A DNA stretch of 36,572 nt, taken from Novosphingobium sp. AAP83. Its GTDB lineage: Bacteria > Pseudomonadota > Alphaproteobacteria > Sphingomonadales > Sphingomonadaceae. The translations under genes were made by a program, and so were the position numbers. Shown piece by piece: positions 33,750 through 36,572 of this stretch (the first letter of the stretch is position 1; each line of letters opens with the position of its first letter). Under the pieces are notes generated by a model. It had not been told where the DNA came from. It did no database searches and worked only from the letters and a program-made list of their open reading frames with translations. Location: positions 1 to 36,572 of the forward strand of contig NZ_LJHY01000009.1 of assembly GCF_001295795.1 (NCBI RefSeq), given 5' to 3'.

Positions 33750-34871
33750 ATGGTGCAGCCTGAAACTTCCCCGGACGGCCTGATCGTTCTGGTCTCTGCC
33801 AGGCCGGACCACCTCTGGCATTGGTGGCGCGTGCGCGATGGCGTTGCTGGCGCGGCGCAGGCGTTTGATGCGAGTGCCGAACCTGCGCCTTGGGGCGAGG
33901 TGGGCGATGTGACCGTGCTGGTCCCGCCAAGCGATGCGCCGGTGCGCGATTGTGCCATGCCCGATATGCCGCTGGCACAGGCCTTGGCGGCTGAGCGCAT
34001 GGGATTGGCGCAAGGCGGGCTGGAAGCGGCGACGCGGCATGTTGCGGTGGGGGCAGATGCGGGGGGGCTGCTTTCGTGCGCGGTTTCGGCATCGTATATG
34101 GACCGCTGGATTGCGGCGCTGGCCGAACACGGGATTGATCCGGTGGCCTTGGTGCCCGCAAGCCTTGTGTTGCCGCGCGCCGAGGGTTCATTGATGCTGG
34201 CCGACCTTGGCGGGCAATTGCTGGCGCGCACCGCCAATGCCGCATTTGCGGGCGAGGCGGCGCTGGTGGAGGCGCTGGCGGGTGGCCTGCCACAGACGGC
34301 GCTGGACGATGACGAGGTCTCGCAGCGGCTGGCGGAGGTTCATGCCAATCCGCCGTTGAATTTGCGGCAGGGTGTCTATGCCTTGCGCCGCGTATCGGTG
34401 TTCCGGACGGGGAACTGGATCGGCCTGCTGCGGATGGCGGCGACGGCGGCTTTGCTGGCATTGCTGCTGATGCTGGTGTGGGTGGTGAAGTGGAACCTTG
34501 ATAGTTTAGTTGAGGAAACACATGCGCTGGAGCTTGTGCAAAAGCGGTTTCCGGGGGCGACCGATCTGGACAGCGCCGAGCGGTTGATCAATGCGGAGCT
34601 GGCCAAGCGCGGGCAGGGCGGGGCGAGTTTCAGCGCGCCTGCTGCGGCGCTGTTGGAAACGATCCGTCCGATCCCGGCGGTGCGACTGCGCGATCTGGGC
34701 TATAGCGCGGATGGCACATTGCGCTTTACGGTGGCCGCACCGCGCGCCGAGGATGTGAACACCGTATTGATTTCATTGCAAAATCAGGGTTGGAAAGTGA
34801 CGGTTCCGCCCGCGCTGGCCCCCGATCCCACCGGCGCCACGGTTGCCGCCATAACCTTGAGGGCACCGTGA
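33750..34871 (+). CDS. gspL: type II secretion system protein L
   Basis: GspL is a single-pass inner-membrane protein whose cytoplasmic part binds GspE and whose periplasmic part binds GspM. The 373-residue product has an actin-like cytoplasmic region (about 10-215, with GIDPVALVPASLVLP), one helix (about 222-248) and a periplasmic ferredoxin-like domain ending VTVPPALAPDPTGATVAAIT. Sequence similarity in this family is weak, so the call leans on architecture and position between gspG and gspM. It overlaps gspM by one base. Confidence 0.85.
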   Translation: MVQPETSPDGLIVLVSARPDHLWHWWRVRDGVAGAAQAFDASAEPAPWGEVGDVTVLVPPSDAPVRDCAMPDMPLAQALAAERMGLAQGGLEAATRHVAVGADAGGLLSCAVSASYMDRWIAALAEHGIDPVALVPASLVLPRAEGSLMLADLGGQLLARTANAAFAGEAALVEALAGGLPQTALDDDEVSQRLAEVHANPPLNLRQGVYALRRVSVFRTGNWIGLLRMAATAALLALLLMLVWVVKWNLDSLVEETHALELVQKRFPGATDLDSAERLINAELAKRGQGGASFSAPAAALLETIRPIPAVRLRDLGYSADGTLRFTVAAPRAEDVNTVLISLQNQGWKVTVPPALAPDPTGATVAAITLRAP

Positions 34872-35347
34872 TGGACCGCGTGAGTGCATGGTACATCGGC
34901 TTGACCGGGCGCGAGCGTGTGCTGGTGAGCGTGGCGGGCGGACTGATGGCGCTGATCGTGCTGGTATACGGGATTATCCTGCCCGTGGGCACGGCGCTGG
35001 ATGAGGCCGCAGTGCGGCACCGGCTGGCGACCGAGCGCGCCGGACGGATCGCTGCACAGATTGAAACGCTGAAATCTGCCCCGCGCGTGAAAGCAGCGGC
35101 TTTGGCGGGGCCGATTGAACAAGTGGCAGGCGCAAGCGCACAGGAAGCCGGGTTTATCGTCCAATCCAACCAGCGGCGAGGGCAGGATGCGGCGGTGATC
35201 GTGATCCCCACCGCGCGGCCACAGGCAGCGTTGGCGTGGATTGACGGGCTACCGGCGCAAGGGCTGGCGGTGGAGCAATTGACGATGACGCCTGCGCCCG
35301 ATGGCAGTGTTTCGGTGAACCTGACCGTGCGGCGGAGCGGATCGTGA
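34871..35347 (+). CDS. gspM: type II secretion system protein M
   Basis: The 158-residue product begins MDRVSAWYIGLTGRERVLVS, with one helix at about 17-38, a coiled segment (about 40-75) and a small periplasmic domain ending VSVNLTVRRSGS. This matches GspM architecture. GspM forms heterodimers with GspL. The ATG at 34871 shares a base with the gspL stop. The frame is open further upstream but only as a shadow of gspL. Confidence 0.85.
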   Translation: MDRVSAWYIGLTGRERVLVSVAGGLMALIVLVYGIILPVGTALDEAAVRHRLATERAGRIAAQIETLKSAPRVKAAALAGPIEQVAGASAQEAGFIVQSNQRRGQDAAVIVIPTARPQAALAWIDGLPAQGLAVEQLTMTPAPDGSVSVNLTVRRSGS

Positions 35348-36075
35348 TCGGGCGCTGGATCTTCGTGCGCGAACGCGCGCTGACGCGGCGCGGGTGGCTG
35401 GCGCTGGCGGGCTTGACCGCGCTTGGCCTGATCGCGCTGGTGCCCTTGCGCGCCGTGTTGGGCATGGCCGCGCCGGAAAATGTGACCGCGCGCAGCATCG
35501 AAGGACCGGTGTGGAGCGGACGGATCGGCGATTTGCGGGTGGGGCCATTGCCGCTGGGCACGCTTGAGGCGGGCTTGCGGCCCTTGCCCCTGCTGCTGGG
35601 CCGCGCAGAGTTTGCGCTGGAGCGCGCGGGCAATGCCCCCTTTGCCGCCACGGCCTCGGCCAGCGGCGGCGATGTGCAGCTTTCGGGCGTGAATGGCGTG
35701 GTCGCCCTGCCTGACGGGCTGGGCGGGCTGCCGGTTACATCGCTGAGTTTCGGCGATTTTTCGGTGCAGATGGCCGATGGCCAATGCGCCGCTGCCGATG
35801 GCACGCTGGGCATGGACATCGCCTCGCCCGGGCCATTGCTGGCGCAAGCGATCACGCTTTCGGGCAAGGCGCGCTGCGAGAGCGGAGCGCTGCTCGTGCC
35901 GATGCAAGGGCCGGGCGGCATGGAACGCCTGACCCTGCGCATCGCAGGCAGCGGCCGCTGGCAAGCCGACCTCGTACTGACCGGCCTGCCCCCCGAAGTG
36001 AGCGGCCCCCTGATGCAGGGCGGCTTCACCGCGCGCGCGGGCGGCGTGGGCATAGGGACCAGCGGGCAGTTTTAA
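35344..36075 (+). CDS. gspN: type II secretion system protein N
   Basis: The 243-residue product starts at a GTG within the gspM stop (GTGA). It has one N-terminal helix (about 17-40) and a periplasmic beta-rich domain with IEGPVWSGRIGDLRVGPLP (52-70) and paired cysteines (GQCAAADG and ARCESG), a common GspN layout. GspN is an accessory subunit found only in some systems. It closes the operon. Confidence 0.85.
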   Translation: MIGRWIFVRERALTRRGWLALAGLTALGLIALVPLRAVLGMAAPENVTARSIEGPVWSGRIGDLRVGPLPLGTLEAGLRPLPLLLGRAEFALERAGNAPFAATASASGGDVQLSGVNGVVALPDGLGGLPVTSLSFGDFSVQMADGQCAAADGTLGMDIASPGPLLAQAITLSGKARCESGALLVPMQGPGGMERLTLRIAGSGRWQADLVLTGLPPEVSGPLMQGGFTARAGGVGIGTSGQF

Positions 36076-36111
36076 GGGTTGGGGGGCGGGGGTTTTGGTG
36101 GCTTTCGGTGT

Positions 36112-36140
36112 TATGTCATGATTGGTATGTCCTCGACATA
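36112..36140 (+). promoter_or_regulatory. palindromic operator before the XRE gene
   Basis: TATGTC (36126-36131) and GACATA (36135-36140) form a perfect inverted repeat with a CTC spacer, and another TATGTC lies at 36112-36117. The palindrome ends 17 bases before the ATG at 36158, so a bound regulator would block transcription or initiation. This is a typical autoregulatory layout for antitoxin-type HTH proteins. Confidence 0.65.
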
Positions 36141-36157
36141 CTGAAAGGATGAGCACC

Positions 36158-36493
36158 ATGCCGGTTACCCATGAAGAGCTGATGGCGCGCCTTCCCAAGG
36201 ATCGGCAGGAGCGTATCAAGGCCCGCGCAGCCGAGCTTCAGGCGGACGTTGAAGGCCTCAAGGCGCTGCGCAAGCTGGCCCGGCGCAGCCAGGAGCAGAT
36301 CGCCCAGAGCCTCGGGATCAAACAGCCCTCGGTGGTCAAGATCGAGCGTCAGACCGACCTCTATCTTTCGACCCTGCGCCGGTTCGTCGAGGCTGCCGGT
36401 GGCACGCTGGAACTGCGCATAGAGCTTCCCGGCACCGGCGCGTTTACGCTGACCGGCGTGGGCGAGATTGATGCGGGGAAGCAGGCGGTTTGA
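36158..36493 (+). CDS. XRE/HigA-like helix-turn-helix protein, probable orphan antitoxin
   Basis: The 111-residue protein has a basic/acidic N-terminal helix (ARLPKDRQERIKARAAELQ) and an XRE-type HTH (about 44-64, SQEQIAQSLGIKQPSVVKIE). A C-terminal segment, LRRFVEAAGGTLELRIELPG, follows. This layout is that of antitoxins paired with RelE/HigB-like toxins. AAAGGA eight bases upstream selects the ATG at 36158; an ATG at 36149 sits inside that site. No toxin gene lies upstream (82 bp from gspN) or in the 79 bases downstream. Self-repression through the adjacent palindrome is probable. Confidence 0.8.
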   Translation: MPVTHEELMARLPKDRQERIKARAAELQADVEGLKALRKLARRSQEQIAQSLGIKQPSVVKIERQTDLYLSTLRRFVEAAGGTLELRIELPGTGAFTLTGVGEIDAGKQAV

Positions 36494-36516
36494 TGGGGTT
36501 GCGGCGGATTGTGCAA

Positions 36517-36572
36517 TTAGAGCCCGATCCGAAAGTTGTTGAGCAATACCAGCATGTTGTGATTCACACCTC
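36517..36572 (-). CDS. 3' end of a minus-strand gene, possibly an outer-membrane protein
   Basis: The minus-strand frame ending in TAA at 36519-36517 reads GVNHNMLVLLNNFRIGL, running off the right edge. Alternating polar and hydrophobic residues near a terminal hydrophobic residue are typical of a last beta-barrel strand in outer-membrane proteins. Only 17 codons are visible, so the product is not named. Confidence 0.35.
   Translation of the reverse strand, partial: GVNHNMLVLLNNFRIGL

Noticed and set aside
1..36572. CRISPR array, prophage, integrase or complete insertion sequence
   Set aside because: No regularly spaced direct repeats, integrase or transposase genes were seen; the repeats present are short palindromes and the two inverted-repeat elements.

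Overview
The window is a GC-rich chromosomal stretch with dense gene packing. It carries alphaproteobacterial hallmarks: hisZ, a serC-serA pair, an argH/small lipoprotein/lysA cluster, apaG and UbiK-type genes, and CCCCGGA-TCAAG-TCCGGGG intergenic palindromes. Gene content and order suggest a sphingomonad (Novosphingobium/Sphingomonas-like). That placement is inference; no rRNA gene is present to confirm it.

Layout. 1-1270: a left-edge accessory patch with a GIY-YIG nuclease remnant, a REP-like hairpin and a lower-GC orphan gene. 1268-5808: minus-strand amino-acid genes hisZ, serA and serC, the last with a TTGACA promoter and a structured 5' leader. 2562-2731 and 5896-6058: two copies of a long-inverted-repeat element. 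6229-10534: a TlpA-like lipoprotein gene whose 5' end overlaps argH, then the plus-strand run argH, small lipoprotein, lysA and a CysG-N-like protein. 10574-12912: minus-strand SDR and ilvE, preceded by a candidate 18-codon ORF with an exceptionally long Shine-Dalgarno sequence and a terminator-like hairpin. 13093-16635: proline-rich lipoprotein, tlyA, tspO, ubiK-like and metZ. 16719-19179: a PMT-type membrane glycosyltransferase tail-to-tail with a GT2-GtrA protein. 19194-22189: leuB, recO, apaG and a LysR regulator. 22271-27220: GGDEF-EAL protein, Bcr/CflA-like exporter, dinB and a Nudix hydrolase.

27410-36075 is a compact type II secretion operon, gspC-D-E-F-G-L-M-N, with overlapping or nearly touching genes. 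It has platform, ATPase, secretin and major pseudopilin, but the minor pseudopilin genes gspH-I-J-K expected between G and L are absent here. It is followed by an XRE/HigA-like regulator behind a perfect TATGTC-N3-GACATA palindrome, with no toxin gene beside it. At the right edge a minus-strand gene tail may encode an outer-membrane protein.

Most of the window is housekeeping metabolism (serine, histidine, arginine, lysine, leucine, branched-chain, methionine). The best candidates for something undescribed are the 18-codon ORF module upstream of ilvE, the structured inverted-repeat element, the T2SS locus without minor pseudopilins, and the CysG-like protein with a vestigial methyltransferase segment.
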